Shown here: one piece after another, positions 18,057-27,115 of the stretch
Position numbering within the stretch: the first letter of the stretch is position 1
How the letters are laid out: every line of letters begins with the position of its first letter
Source of the DNA: Mycobacterium colombiense
Lineage (GTDB): Bacteria > Actinomycetota > Actinomycetes > Mycobacteriales > Mycobacteriaceae
Length of the DNA: 64,000 nucleotides
NCBI RefSeq assembly: GCF_001665835.1
Contig: NZ_LZSX01000074.1
Coordinates: 1 to 64,000, forward strand
Direction of reading: 5' to 3'
Notes under the pieces: model-generated
What the model was told of the DNA's origin: nothing
Databases searched by the model: none
Seen by the model: the letters and a program-made list of their open reading frames with translations, nothing else
Position numbers and translations under genes: made by a program

Positions 18057-19286
18057 ATGACCGTCGGTGCCGCTCCCCCAAGCGTTTTCGAGGCAGATCT
18101 GCCGACGCTTTCGTACGACCCCGAGGAAACACCCGCGCAGGTCTATCCGCGGCTGCGGGAGGCGCAGCGGCGGGCCCCCGTCGCAATCGGACCGCACGGG
18201 CCCGAGGTGCTCTCCTACTACCTGGTCCGTTCCGTCCTTCGGGATGCCCGATTCCACATCCCGCCCGGCATCAACCTGCTCGCCCAGGGCATCGACTCGG
18301 GCCCGCTGTGGGACAAGGTCGCCAACAGCCTGCTGTGCCTGGAGGGCGACGCGCACCATCGGCTGCGCAGCCTGTGCTCCAAGGCGTTCACCCCGCGGAC
18401 GGTCGCGCGCCTGCACGACACCATGGCCGGCGTGATGAACGAGTTGGTCGATCAGGTGGCCGACGCGGGCCAGTGCGACGTCGTCATCGACATCGCACGC
18501 CCCTACCCCGTGCCGATCATCTGCGCGCTGCTCGGCGCGCCCCGCGAGGATTGGCAACAGTTCTCGTTGTGGGCCGACGACGTGTTCAAGGCCTTCAGCT
18601 TCACCGTCGACCTCCGCGAGGTCGAGCCGGTCGTGATGCGCGCGTGGCGCGAGCTCGATGACTACGTCGACGAGATGGTCGAGCGCCGCCGGCACAGTTT
18701 GACCGATGACCTGCTTTCGGACCTGATCCGCGCCGAGGACGAGGGCGACCGCCTGGACGCCGCCGAGCTGCGCATGCTTGCCGGTGGCCTGCTGCTGGCG
18801 GGGACGGACACCACCCGCAACCAGGTGGCCGCCTCGGTGCAGGTGCTGTGTGAACACCCGGAGCAATGGGAGCTGCTGCGGCAGCGGCCCGAGCTGGCGA
18901 TGCGTGCCGTCGAGGAGACGATGCGGCACTCGCCGATCGCGTGCGGCACCCTGCGCCTGGTGGTCGAGGATGCCGAGCTCGACGGCTACTCGTTCCCCGC
19001 CGGCACCGCGGTGTTGGTGAATACCTTTGCGGCCAACCGTGATCCGGCGGTGTACGACGACCCCGACCGTGTCGACATCACCCGCGATGCAGCGCCACCC
19101 ATCCTGACCTTCGGCGGCGGCGTGCATTACTGCCTGGGCGCGAACCTGGCCAGGCGGGAGATCGCCGAAGCGCTGAACGTCCTCGCGAACCGGCTGGCAA
19201 ACCCGCGCATGGCCGGGACGGCGCCGTGGAAGCCGATGGTGAGCCTGAGCGGGCCGAAGAGCCTACCCATCGAGTTCGACCGATAG
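18057..19286 (+). CDS. cytochrome P450 (family not assigned)
   Basis: The 409-residue P450 has the I-helix LLLAGTDTTRNQVAASV, the K-helix AVEETMRHSP, the PERF-region NRDPAVYDDPDRVDITR and the heme-binding loop FGGGVHYCLGANLARRE (Cys ligand). It would act with a ferredoxin and reductase not encoded in this window. ATG 18057 is preceded by AAGGAGA. I cannot place it in a numbered CYP family. Its last 84 residues are about two-thirds identical, counted by hand, to the P450 remnant at 39458-39721. Confidence 0.9.
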   Translation: MTVGAAPPSVFEADLPTLSYDPEETPAQVYPRLREAQRRAPVAIGPHGPEVLSYYLVRSVLRDARFHIPPGINLLAQGIDSGPLWDKVANSLLCLEGDAHHRLRSLCSKAFTPRTVARLHDTMAGVMNELVDQVADAGQCDVVIDIARPYPVPIICALLGAPREDWQQFSLWADDVFKAFSFTVDLREVEPVVMRAWRELDDYVDEMVERRRHSLTDDLLSDLIRAEDEGDRLDAAELRMLAGGLLLAGTDTTRNQVAASVQVLCEHPEQWELLRQRPELAMRAVEETMRHSPIACGTLRLVVEDAELDGYSFPAGTAVLVNTFAANRDPAVYDDPDRVDITRDAAPPILTFGGGVHYCLGANLARREIAEALNVLANRLANPRMAGTAPWKPMVSLSGPKSLPIEFDR

Positions 19287-19391
19287 GTATCGCCGGCGCC
19301 CGCTGTGACAAAGGCCGCTGTGCGCCCGAGTCGCGGTCGCATCGGGGCGGCTTTACGCTCCTTGGTTACACGAACTTAACGGGGGATTTCA

Positions 19392-20753
19392 ATGCGCGCA
19401 GCCTGGGTGCATGCGACCCGGCACCGCCTGTTCACCTACGGGCGTGCCGCGGTCGCGGCGGTCGGCTGCCTGGCCGTCGCGTCCTGTTCGGAGACCGCGG
19501 CGCCGCCGGCGCTCACCCCCACCACCTCGACGGCGGTCCCGAAAACCAGCGCCCGCGCCGCTTCCCCGCCCGCCCCGATAACCGGCCCGCTGGAAAAGGA
19601 CTGGAAAAGCTACGGCGGAACGGCGTATTTCGGTTGCCCGGAGAAGTTCTCGGCCGGCAAAACGGCGCTCGAGGACATCCGGCCGAAGATCTTCGACCCG
19701 AAGAGCGGGCAATACGTCGCGCCCGCCATCCCGGCGATCCCGGCCGGGCAGAACCTCACCGGCGGCATCTGCGCGCTGACCGGCACCGCCGACGACATCA
19801 AGGTCGTGTACGTCGTCACGTCCGTCAAGCCCGCGCAGGCCCCGTCCCCCGAAGTCACCACGACCACCGCCTACGTGTTCGACTCCAAGTCGGGCCAGCA
19901 GGTGGCCACCAAGGAGCTGCTGCCGCCCGCCCCCGACCTGAAGCCGGCCGCGCCGAAGGATTGGGGGCTGGCCTCGACCGCCACGGGCGTGGCGTGGCTC
20001 AACGCGTTCACCGACGGCCACGGCGCCGCATCGCCGCCGCGCACCGTGGTCCTGTCCGGCGGCGACCTGTCGATGATGTGGAACGACCCGCAGCCCGGCC
20101 GGGTCTGGCAGGACGTGCTCGCGTTCCAGCGCAACACCGAGCCCGGTAAGACATCCGGCGCCGAGCTGCGCCGGCCCAGCGGGGAAGCGATCTACCAGGA
20201 CAACGACGTGCAATCGGTCGACGCCGAATTAACCGACGGCCCAAACAAACTGGTGAAGATCACGCACTTGGATTCGTACAACCCCCCGGTGCTGTCGACG
20301 ATGTTCTACGACCTCAACGCCAAGTCGGTCATCAAGATCGGCGATTCCGACCGGATCTCCGGCGGCGGGCTGACCGCGGCGCTGTCCGATGGGAAACTGT
20401 TCGTCGACGGCCACGGGTCGGACACCTCCCAATTCGGCTTCGGCGTGTGGAACCTGCGCAGTCAGCAGTGGGACTTCCAGAAGAGCCGAGACGACGCCAA
20501 GAAGATGTCGATCGCCAAGCTGGCGTTTTTCGAAGACCACCTCTACATCACCGGCACCGGTGGGACATTCTCCGTAATCGCCTTGCCCGCAACCGATCCC
20601 GTCGCACCGAACTGGTCGCTACGCCCCTTCGAGCGGATCTCCGGATGGACCCTGGTGTGCCGAGGCGAGACCGCGCCGGGGTCCAACGGCGAGTGCAAGG
20701 AGATCGTCATGGTGCAAGACCAGGACGGCCACTACCCCGGGCCCTGGTTCTGA
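19392..20753 (+). CDS. predicted lipoprotein with propeller-like repeats
   Basis: The 453-residue protein has an N-terminal signal and lipobox LAVASC at about residue 32, then a Pro/Thr-rich stretch before the folded part. Repeated short beta-rich units containing YVFDSKSGQQV, MFYDLNAKSVIKIGD, GVWNLRSQQWDF and HLYITGTGGTFSVIAL look like blades of a beta-propeller. It should be tethered to the outer face of the membrane. ATG 19392 follows GGGGGA. No enzymatic motif is recognised. Confidence 0.8.
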   Translation: MRAAWVHATRHRLFTYGRAAVAAVGCLAVASCSETAAPPALTPTTSTAVPKTSARAASPPAPITGPLEKDWKSYGGTAYFGCPEKFSAGKTALEDIRPKIFDPKSGQYVAPAIPAIPAGQNLTGGICALTGTADDIKVVYVVTSVKPAQAPSPEVTTTTAYVFDSKSGQQVATKELLPPAPDLKPAAPKDWGLASTATGVAWLNAFTDGHGAASPPRTVVLSGGDLSMMWNDPQPGRVWQDVLAFQRNTEPGKTSGAELRRPSGEAIYQDNDVQSVDAELTDGPNKLVKITHLDSYNPPVLSTMFYDLNAKSVIKIGDSDRISGGGLTAALSDGKLFVDGHGSDTSQFGFGVWNLRSQQWDFQKSRDDAKKMSIAKLAFFEDHLYITGTGGTFSVIALPATDPVAPNWSLRPFERISGWTLVCRGETAPGSNGECKEIVMVQDQDGHYPGPWF

Positions 20754-20766
20754 GGTTGGTTCGCGC

Positions 20767-20892
20767 TCAGAACAAGCCGAGAGCCTGCGGGACCGTGTAG
20801 AGGCCGATGGTCACGAAACACAGTGCGCGGGTGAGGTGTTTGCGCAGCCCCCGCATGCGCCACTGCTCGGGCAGCGCCCTGGCCTCCGGCAT
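20767..20892 (-). CDS. possible 41-residue small hydrophobic protein
   Basis: Between the lipoprotein stop and the next minus-strand gene there is a short frame from ATG 20892 to TGA 20767. It encodes a basic head (RMRGLRKHLTRA) followed by a hydrophobic stretch CFVTIGLYTVPQALGLF. A GTG 21 bases upstream is in frame. Size and basic-then-hydrophobic layout fit a small membrane protein. It could also be a chance frame, since there is no clear ribosome site. Confidence 0.4.
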   Translation of the reverse strand: MPEARALPEQWRMRGLRKHLTRALCFVTIGLYTVPQALGLF

Positions 20893-20926
20893 ACCGGTCA
20901 GCCTGCACCCCACCTAGCGCGATCCC

Positions 20927-21427
20927 TCAAGCATCTTCACTGGCAACGCTTTTCGCCCTGATAGCGGCGAGCGCGGCGCAGACCACCAGCACGGCGGTGG
21001 CCGCGGCCTCGGCCATCAGTGCGCCGGAGTTCACGAACTCCCGGTCCGCCAGCCCCGAGGCCCCCATCTCGTGCTTGGTGCCGTCGACCAGCAATGCCGG
21101 ATACAGCCAGCACAGGACGGCGGTGACGAATGCGACCGCAGCACAGGCGCATGCGACGAGGCCGAGCCAGCGCGCCCGCGCTGCGGCCAGCAACGTGGCC
21201 GCGGCCGCGATCGCGGCGATCAGCACGATCCAACCCGGCGTGCTGTTCACCATGCCGCTGAGCAACGGGCCATAGTGACCGGCATCCTCTCCGTCGTATA
21301 TGCCGAGACCATTCCACCGGATGGGAAAACCCAAGTGGCTCAAGTCGATCCAGGGCAGCAGCGTCAGCGCCGCTGACACGATGGCCGCGACGACCCCGAC
21401 TATGGTGAATACCTTGCTACGCAGCAT
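20927..21427 (-). CDS. hypothetical membrane protein
   Basis: This 166-residue protein starts at ATG 21427 behind GAAAGGAAAC; the longer open frame upstream is not protein-like. Hydrophobic helices lie at about residues 5-25 (FTIVGVVAAIVSAALTLLPW), 60-80, 85-110 and 140-160, suggesting four membrane spans. A loop with NGLGIYDGEDAGHYGPLL lies between the first two spans. I do not recognise a family with a known function. It diverges from the DMT transporter across 117 bases. Confidence 0.75.
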   Translation of the reverse strand: MLRSKVFTIVGVVAAIVSAALTLLPWIDLSHLGFPIRWNGLGIYDGEDAGHYGPLLSGMVNSTPGWIVLIAAIAAAATLLAAARARWLGLVACACAAVAFVTAVLCWLYPALLVDGTKHEMGASGLADREFVNSGALMAEAAATAVLVVCAALAAIRAKSVASEDA

Positions 21428-21506
21428 GTTTCCTTTCGATCGACCGATCGGGACGAACTTCCCGCCGGCCCCAGGGTAAGGCGGGACGGGCCGGCGCCGA
21501 AAGAGC

Positions 21507-21538
21507 GAGTTAACTCCGCCGAGGTCAGGGGTACCCCT
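21507..21538. promoter_or_regulatory. two palindromes in the divergent membrane-protein/DMT region
   Basis: GAGTTAACTC (21507-21516) and AGGGGTACCCCT (21527-21538) are perfect palindromes within 32 bases, just before the DMT start at 21545. They could be operator sites. Neither matches a regulator I can name. Confidence 0.3.
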
Positions 21539-21544
21539 CGGGGC

Positions 21545-22519
21545 ATGGGGTGGGTGACGACGCACGCGGTTGCGATCTTCTCGGCTTTGCTTTCCGCTTT
21601 CTGGGCTGCGGTGGGCATCGTGGTCCGCCAGCGGGCCACCCAGCGCGTTCCGGGTGATGAGGCCATGTCCGCGGCGATGGCGACGACGCTGGTCCGCCAG
21701 CCGCTGTGGTGGGCGGGGACGTTTGCCGCGGTCGCCGGCTACGCGTTTCAGGCCATGGCGCTGGCCCACGGGTCGCTGCTGCTCGTCCAGCCGCTACTGG
21801 TGTCGTCGCTGCTGTTCGCGCTGCCGTTGAGCGCCGCGCTGTGCCACCAGCGCATCAGCCGGGTCCAGTGGGGCTGGGCGATGCTGCTGACGGCCGCGCT
21901 GGCGGTCTTCCTGCTGGTGGGCCAGCCCCGCGAGGGCCACAGCCGTCCCCCCATTCCGGCGTGGACGCTGGCGCTGGCGATCACCGTGCCGTCGGTGATC
22001 GCCTGCGTCATCGCGGCCCACCGCGCCGCGGGCCGGGTGCGGGCGTCGCTGCTGGGCGTCGCGGTGGCGATCCTGCTCGGCATGATCGCGGTCGTCACGA
22101 AGGTCTGCACCCACCGCTACTCGGTCGGCGGATGGCATGCGCTCATGACCGTCCCCGCCCCGTATGTGCTGGTGGCGCTGGCGGTGACCGTGACCGTGGT
22201 GCAGAACTCCGCGTTCCACGCCGGCGCGCTGCAGGCGTCGGTACCGATCATGCTGGTGGGCGAGCCGGTCGTCGCAGTCCTGCTCGGGGTGGTCGTGCTC
22301 GGTGAGCACCTGGCGGTGGGCGGCCTGACGGCGCTCGTCCTCGCCATCGCGGTCGCGGCGATGGCGGCGGCCACGGTCGCCCTGGGCCGCAGCCAGGCGA
22401 TCGAAAACGCCGACGCCCCGAATGAGGAACCCGGCGTGTGCCCGGGCCGGGACGAGGCCACCCTGGCGGCCGTCGGAGCGGGCGGCAGGCCCGCGGGCGG
22501 GCACGATCGCCTCGAGTGA
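21545..22519 (+). CDS. DMT-superfamily transporter
   Basis: The 324-residue protein has about nine to ten hydrophobic helices from residue 5 to about 285 and a short charged tail. Internal features such as ALAHGSLLLVQPLLVSSLLFALPL and VPIMLVGEPVVAVLLGVVVLGE are typical of EamA/DMT proteins, in which one half repeats the other. They export or import small metabolites; the substrate cannot be predicted. It converges on the LppA-type gene, nine bases between the stops. Confidence 0.8.
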   Translation: MGWVTTHAVAIFSALLSAFWAAVGIVVRQRATQRVPGDEAMSAAMATTLVRQPLWWAGTFAAVAGYAFQAMALAHGSLLLVQPLLVSSLLFALPLSAALCHQRISRVQWGWAMLLTAALAVFLLVGQPREGHSRPPIPAWTLALAITVPSVIACVIAAHRAAGRVRASLLGVAVAILLGMIAVVTKVCTHRYSVGGWHALMTVPAPYVLVALAVTVTVVQNSAFHAGALQASVPIMLVGEPVVAVLLGVVVLGEHLAVGGLTALVLAIAVAAMAAATVALGRSQAIENADAPNEEPGVCPGRDEATLAAVGAGGRPAGGHDRLE

Positions 22520-22528
22520 GGCCCGAAG

Positions 22529-23101
22529 CTATTTCTTGTCGCGCGGCAACCGACAGCCGGTGTAGCCCGACACGACGAGGTTGCCCCGGTAGCCGACCTT
22601 GATGAAGATTCCGGTCGGGCCGTAGAAGCCCACGTCGTGGTTCCCGGGGTTGTCGTGCATGACCTGCACGTCGGTGGCGTCCAGCTTGGCGGCCGCCTGT
22701 TTGGCGGTCTCCTGGATGCTCGCCCACTGCTGCTCGGAGACCGCGACATTGGCGGCCACCTCGTCGGGGAGGAAGTAGCCCCGTCCGTCGGTCTGATCGT
22801 AGGGTCGCTCGCAGCCCAGGCCCGAGCCCTCATGCGGGGTCTCCCAGGTGATCGAGGGTATCAATTTGCTTGTGGCCGAAGTGATTTCGTTCATCGCGGC
22901 CTGCACCTGGGTTTGGGTGTCCTCGAACGACGGCAGGGACTTCAGCGTTGCCAGGGCCTTGGCGGCGTCGGTGGACGGGGTCGGTTCGTGGGGCTGATTC
23001 ACGTGGCATCCTGTTGCGGCTAGTGCGGTGGCGGCCACGGCGGCCAAGATCAGTCCGTGCCGCCGCCGTCTCGGGGTGCTCGTTATTCGATTGTTCGTCA
23101 C
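22529..23101 (-). CDS. LppA-family lipoprotein
   Basis: The 190-residue protein has a long arginine-rich signal (TPRRRRHG then a hydrophobic core) and lipobox LAATGC at about residue 32. The mature part contains helical residues, ITWETP, GLGCERPYDQTDGRGYFLP and a final TGCRLP, in line with the LppA/LppB family. Its start overlaps the stop of the DUF1023 gene (23098-23101), so the two are coupled. In Mtb LppA (Rv2543) follows a similar protein, Rv2542, from memory. Confidence 0.75.
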   Translation of the reverse strand: MTNNRITSTPRRRRHGLILAAVAATALAATGCHVNQPHEPTPSTDAAKALATLKSLPSFEDTQTQVQAAMNEITSATSKLIPSITWETPHEGSGLGCERPYDQTDGRGYFLPDEVAANVAVSEQQWASIQETAKQAAAKLDATDVQVMHDNPGNHDVGFYGPTGIFIKVGYRGNLVVSGYTGCRLPRDKK

Positions 23102-25038
23102 TTCTGCGGAACCGCCTGATCTCCCAGTCCGGCCAGTACGGCCGCGATGTTGAAGTTGGTCGTCCTGGTACCGCCGCCGTCGGGGAAGCGGGGGTAGTCG
23201 CTGTGCCCGTGCGCGTCACCCAGGGTGAGGGTGCCACCATGCCCATCGGGCACCGTGGCGGCCCCGGTCGCAAGGTGAGTGAAGTTGGGGTTGGTGGCCG
23301 GATTCGGCCCGAAGTGGCCGGCGCCGCTCGCGTCGGCCGCGCCCAGGACGGTTTCGGCCAGGGTGCTCAACGGCGGCGGCAGGAACGGGGCGACCGTGTG
23401 GGCGATGGCGGGGCCGTCGTAGGTCCACTGGATCGGGTCGTCGGGGGTTTCCATGGCGAACACATGCCCGGGCTGCAGGTGGAGCTGCTGCGGCGTGGAC
23501 GCTTCGATGCCGGGCGATCCGTAGAACAGAGCCCGCGAGACCCCGTGGTCGCCGGGCTCCTGCAGGGCCAGGCCGGTGGTCAGCGAACCGTAGGAGTGGC
23601 CGATCGCGGTGAGATCGGCCGGGCCCCCGTGGTGGGTGGCCTGAATCCCGTCGTAGAAGCCGGCCAGGTCGTGGGCACCGGCCCTGGCGATGTCGTCGTG
23701 GCTGACACCCCAGCCGCCGGCCAGCGACTTGCCGAGGTCGTCGAAGCCGGGCACCTGCGGCGGGTCGTACCCGATCCAGGCGATCGCCGAGACGGTGTCG
23801 TGTTCGTGGCCGGGAGCCAGGCTCAACTGCCGCAGCGCTTCGCTTCTGAGCCGGGTCGCCTCGTCCGACATGCTGCCGATGGCACCGTGCACCGTGGTGT
23901 TGAGGCCGGGCACGGTGACCGACACGTGAGTGGACGTGTCGGGATCGCCGACCGCGATCGCGGCGCGGGCCTGCTTGCCGGTCTTGGTGTCCAGCAACAT
24001 GAGTTTTCGATCCGGGCTCATCTTGACGGCCTTGTCGACGGCTTGGAGGTCCGGCAGGTATTTGGCTCCGTTGCGGGCGGCATCGTATTGGCGTTGCCAC
24101 GCCTCATACGCCAGGCGATCGTCGAAGATCGCTCCCGGCTCGTTGGGCGGCGGAATGTTCTTGCCTTGCGCCCAATCCGGATGCTGGGCCTTGAGCGCGT
24201 CGGCCTGGGCGGCGGCGGCCTGAGCGCCGTTCAACTCGGTGGCCAGAGTGAGCCGGTTGTAATGATCCCGGTCCACCGTAGGCATCCCATTGTGGTTGCC
24301 GATGTACGGATTGTGTTGGTACTCGGCGTCTTTCTGCGCCGGCGTGAGCGAGCTCCACACTTGCGCGAATTGCTTGGGGTCGTCGGGCAACGGGGGCAAC
24401 GCCGACAGCGGGCCCTCCACGGCCTGGATGGCCGCGGGGTCATAGCCGTCGCCGTGTAGGGCTCCGAGGGCGTTCTGCAACGTGTTCGAATAGCCGTCGC
24501 GCGTTGCCTGCAGCTGGCCCAGCGCGGCTTTGGTGTCGCGGATCGCGTCGTCCTCACACCTGGCGATGAGCGCTTCGAGCGCATCGATGTCGGCCGCCGT
24601 GAGGTTATCGTCGTCCTCCATTTCGTCGGCTTCGCCGATCAGATCATCGAGCTCCTGCAGCTGGGCCTCCAGCGCGGCGATCTGTACTGCGGCGGCCTTT
24701 TGCGCCTCGGCCAGCGCCGCGGCGATGCCTTCCAGGTCCGCCCCGATCTTGGGCAGCTGCAACGACTGCGCCCCAAGCGATTTCGTCACCCGCTGCACCT
24801 CGTCGGAGTCGTTGATCGGATGGCCGCCGTCCTGGTGGTTCCAGGCGGCCTCGAAGCGGGTGCGGGCCTGCTCGAACGCGTTGTTGGTCTCCGCCGTGCA
24901 TCGGCCCGCGCGGAGAAACGCCCCGGCCAGATTGGAGATCTGCAGCGGGCTGCCGGCTTGCAGGCTTTGGTTGATCGCCCACGGGTCACCACCGGCTGCG
25001 GCGATCAGCGCCGGGATGCTGAGGTAGCGAAGCTGCAT
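23098..25038 (-). CDS. DUF1023 alpha/beta-hydrolase with long helical N-terminus (Rv2542-like)
   Basis: The 646-residue protein starts at ATG 25038 behind GAGGATCCC; the extra upstream frame has no ribosome site. Residues about 1-230 are mainly helical and acidic (EAQLQELDDLIGEADEMEDDDN), resembling the WXG/LXG-like heads of type VII substrates. The second half holds the DUF1023 hydrolase with DTSTHVSVTVPGLNTTV, nucleophile elbow AIGHSYGSLTTGLAL, and late His residues in DAHGHSDYPRF. No classical signal peptide is seen, so ESX export or a cytosolic role are both possible. It is the first gene of a pair with the LppA-type lipoprotein. Confidence 0.8.
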   Translation of the reverse strand: MQLRYLSIPALIAAAGGDPWAINQSLQAGSPLQISNLAGAFLRAGRCTAETNNAFEQARTRFEAAWNHQDGGHPINDSDEVQRVTKSLGAQSLQLPKIGADLEGIAAALAEAQKAAAVQIAALEAQLQELDDLIGEADEMEDDDNLTAADIDALEALIARCEDDAIRDTKAALGQLQATRDGYSNTLQNALGALHGDGYDPAAIQAVEGPLSALPPLPDDPKQFAQVWSSLTPAQKDAEYQHNPYIGNHNGMPTVDRDHYNRLTLATELNGAQAAAAQADALKAQHPDWAQGKNIPPPNEPGAIFDDRLAYEAWQRQYDAARNGAKYLPDLQAVDKAVKMSPDRKLMLLDTKTGKQARAAIAVGDPDTSTHVSVTVPGLNTTVHGAIGSMSDEATRLRSEALRQLSLAPGHEHDTVSAIAWIGYDPPQVPGFDDLGKSLAGGWGVSHDDIARAGAHDLAGFYDGIQATHHGGPADLTAIGHSYGSLTTGLALQEPGDHGVSRALFYGSPGIEASTPQQLHLQPGHVFAMETPDDPIQWTYDGPAIAHTVAPFLPPPLSTLAETVLGAADASGAGHFGPNPATNPNFTHLATGAATVPDGHGGTLTLGDAHGHSDYPRFPDGGGTRTTNFNIAAVLAGLGDQAVPQK

Positions 25039-25278
25039 GGGATCCTCAGCCGCTCCCCCGACCGACACCCATCGGCCACCCCTTCCACGCTTGGGCAAAG
25101 GTTACCGCCGCAGATTCGCCAATCAACTCAGCCGCGACGGACACCACCGGTGTGTTGCCGACGACGGGTCTATCGTGACCAGTCGTATCCACTAGACCGG
25201 AAACGGCACCGCCCGAGGCTTTCGGCCTCAACATGAGAGCAGATCGAGCGCGAAAAGCTCGCCGCGGAAAGGAAAACG

Positions 25279-26382
25279 ATGCCGCCGCAGCCACCGACAT
25301 CAACGCCGAAGTTGCCGCCCGCGCGGGTGGCTCGGGCGGTCGAACGAGTCCGTCATCACGTGGGGCGTCTATACCAGCGACTGGCACCTCCGCCGATCGC
25401 GCTCATCGACATGATCTTTGGGGCCTTTCTGTCGCAGGCCATCTCGGCATCCGCGCAGCTGGGTATCGCCGACGCGCTTGCTGCGGGCCCGTTGACCAAG
25501 GAGGAGCTGGCGTGCCGCGTCGGGGCCGACCCGGACAGCGTGGCGCGGCTGATGCGGTTGCTGATCAGCCGCGGTGTGTTTCGCCGGTGCCGCGACGGCC
25601 GTTTCGCGCTTAATGCGTTGGCCGACACGTTGCGCACCGATTCGCCGATCTCGATGCGTGGGGCTGCCCTATTCTTTGGCTCGCCGCAGCACCGGGCGAA
25701 CTGGACGCGGCTAGCCGATGCCGTGCGCACCGGAGAGCCGAACCCACCAAAAGTGTTCGGAAAGGACTTGTTCGGCTATCTCCGCGACGACTCCGAGTTC
25801 GCGGAGATCTTCAACAGCGCCATGACGTCCACGTCGGCGGTGTTGGAGGCGGCGGTGGTCGCGGCATACGACTTCAGCAACTTCGGTGTCATCGCCGATA
25901 TCGGTGGCGGCCACGGCCGCTTACTATCATCGCTTCTCGCCGCCGCCCCCGATGCCCGCGGCGTGCTGTTCGACCTCCCCGAGGCGGTCGAAGGAGCGCC
26001 GCCGCTATTGGCCGCGCACGGTGTCGCCGACCGAGTCACGGTAACGGGCGGATCGTTCTTCGAAAGCGTGCCGTCCGCTGATGCCTATGTGATGAAGAAC
26101 GTCATCCACGACTGGCCCGACGACGAAGCCATCGCGATACTCAGCACCATCAAAGCCGCTGCCCCGCCAGGTGCGAGGCTGCTGCTGCTGGAGATGGTGA
26201 TCCCGGATCATGACCGCGAATTCCTTGGCCACTTTGCCGATATGGAGATGCTGGTGATGGCGGGTGCACTGGAACGCAGCCGCACGCAGTGGACCCACCT
26301 ACTTGAGCGTGGCGGCTTCCTGCTGCAGCGCGTGGTGCAGACGGCAGGGCCGCTCTGCGTCATCGAAGCCGTTCCCGGCTAG
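25279..26382 (+). CDS. O-methyltransferase (hydroxyindole/acetylserotonin-MT type)
   Basis: The 367-residue protein has an N-terminal winged-helix dimerisation domain (about 50-125, LGIADALAAGPLTKEELACR) and a C-terminal SAM-binding domain with VIADIGGGHGRLLSSLL. The DLPEAV acidic loop and catalytic VMKNVIHDWPDDEA (His as general base) are characteristic of plant-like and polyketide O-methyltransferases. It should methylate a hydroxyl of a small aromatic or polyketide substrate. ATG follows GGAAAGGA. Mtb carries a methyltransferase at a comparable place (Rv0567, recalled), though orientation differs here. Confidence 0.88.
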   Translation: MPPQPPTSTPKLPPARVARAVERVRHHVGRLYQRLAPPPIALIDMIFGAFLSQAISASAQLGIADALAAGPLTKEELACRVGADPDSVARLMRLLISRGVFRRCRDGRFALNALADTLRTDSPISMRGAALFFGSPQHRANWTRLADAVRTGEPNPPKVFGKDLFGYLRDDSEFAEIFNSAMTSTSAVLEAAVVAAYDFSNFGVIADIGGGHGRLLSSLLAAAPDARGVLFDLPEAVEGAPPLLAAHGVADRVTVTGGSFFESVPSADAYVMKNVIHDWPDDEAIAILSTIKAAAPPGARLLLLEMVIPDHDREFLGHFADMEMLVMAGALERSRTQWTHLLERGGFLLQRVVQTAGPLCVIEAVPG

Positions 26383-26426
26383 GAGGCGCCCGTCGACACG
26401 ACCGGGCAAAGCTCCTGATCTGGTGG

Positions 26427-26507
26427 TGGCAGGTACAGGATTCGAACCTGTGAAGCTTTCGCGACGGATTTACAGTCCGCTCCCATTGGCCGCTCGGGCA
26501 ACCTGCC
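26427..26507 (-). tRNA. tRNA-Tyr (GTA)
   Basis: On the minus strand the acceptor arms GGCAGGT and ACCTGCC pair over seven bases. The D arm CCCGAGCGG is followed by an anticodon stem-loop with CTGTAAA (anticodon GTA, complement at 26471-26473), a long class II variable arm, and the T arm ACAGG-TTCGAAT-CCTGT. The discriminator base is A, and CCA is not fully encoded. Long variable arm plus GTA identifies tyrosine. It lies between the accessory block and yajQ, its 3' end facing the accessory side. Confidence 0.96.
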
Positions 26508-26576
26508 GCCAGACAGGTTACAACGAGCGAGTAGACAAAGCACAAACGCCTATCACCGAGTGAAGGGACGGAATGC

Positions 26577-27068
26577 ATGGCGGACTCATCGTTCGACATC
26601 GTCAGCAAAGTGGATCGCCAGGAGGTCGACAACGCGCTCAACCAGGCCGCCAAAGAGTTGGCCACCCGGTTCGACTTCCGCGGCACCGACACCACAATCG
26701 CCTGGAAGGGCGACGAGGCTATTGAGCTGACGTCGTCCACCGAGGAACGCGTCAAGGCGGCCGTCGACGTCTTCAAGGAGAAGCTGATCCGCCGTGACAT
26801 CTCGATGAAGGCCTTCGACGCCGGCGAACCGCAGGCCTCCGGCAAGACCTACAAGATCAGCGGCACCCTCAAGCAGGGCATCAGCAGCGAGAACGCCAAG
26901 AAGATCACCAAGCTGATCCGCGACGACGGCCCCAAGTCCGTCAAGACCCAGATCCAGGGCGAGGAAATCCGGGTCACCAGCAAAAAGCGTGACGACCTGC
27001 AGGCCGTCCAAGCGCTGCTCAAGCAGGCCGACCTGGACGTCGCGCTGCAGTTCGTCAACTACCGCTGA
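26577..27068 (+). CDS. yajQ: YajQ-family nucleotide-binding protein (UPF0234)
   Basis: The 163-residue protein has the two-domain YajQ layout, beginning [20 protein letters not shown] and ending [11 protein letters not shown]. It includes [11 protein letters not shown] and a [16 protein letters not shown] repeat of the ferredoxin-like fold. Family members bind nucleotides, and some bind cyclic di-GMP as effectors. Equivalent to Mtb Rv0566c by memory. ATG 26577 follows GAAGGGACGG. Confidence 0.93.
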   Translation: MADSSFDIVSKVDRQEVDNALNQAAKELATRFDFRGTDTTIAWKGDEAIELTSSTEERVKAAVDVFKEKLIRRDISMKAFDAGEPQASGKTYKISGTLKQGISSENAKKITKLIRDDGPKSVKTQIQGEEIRVTSKKRDDLQAVQALLKQADLDVALQFVNYR

Positions 27069-27115
27069 CCGGCGCGGTTGGCACGCCGTCGCACTGATTC
27101 GTGCGTTATTAGCCC

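Noticed and set aside
22948..24459. 503-residue plus-strand open frame
   Set aside because: Antisense to the DUF1023 gene, which has a clear hydrolase motif and ribosome site; no motif in the antisense product.
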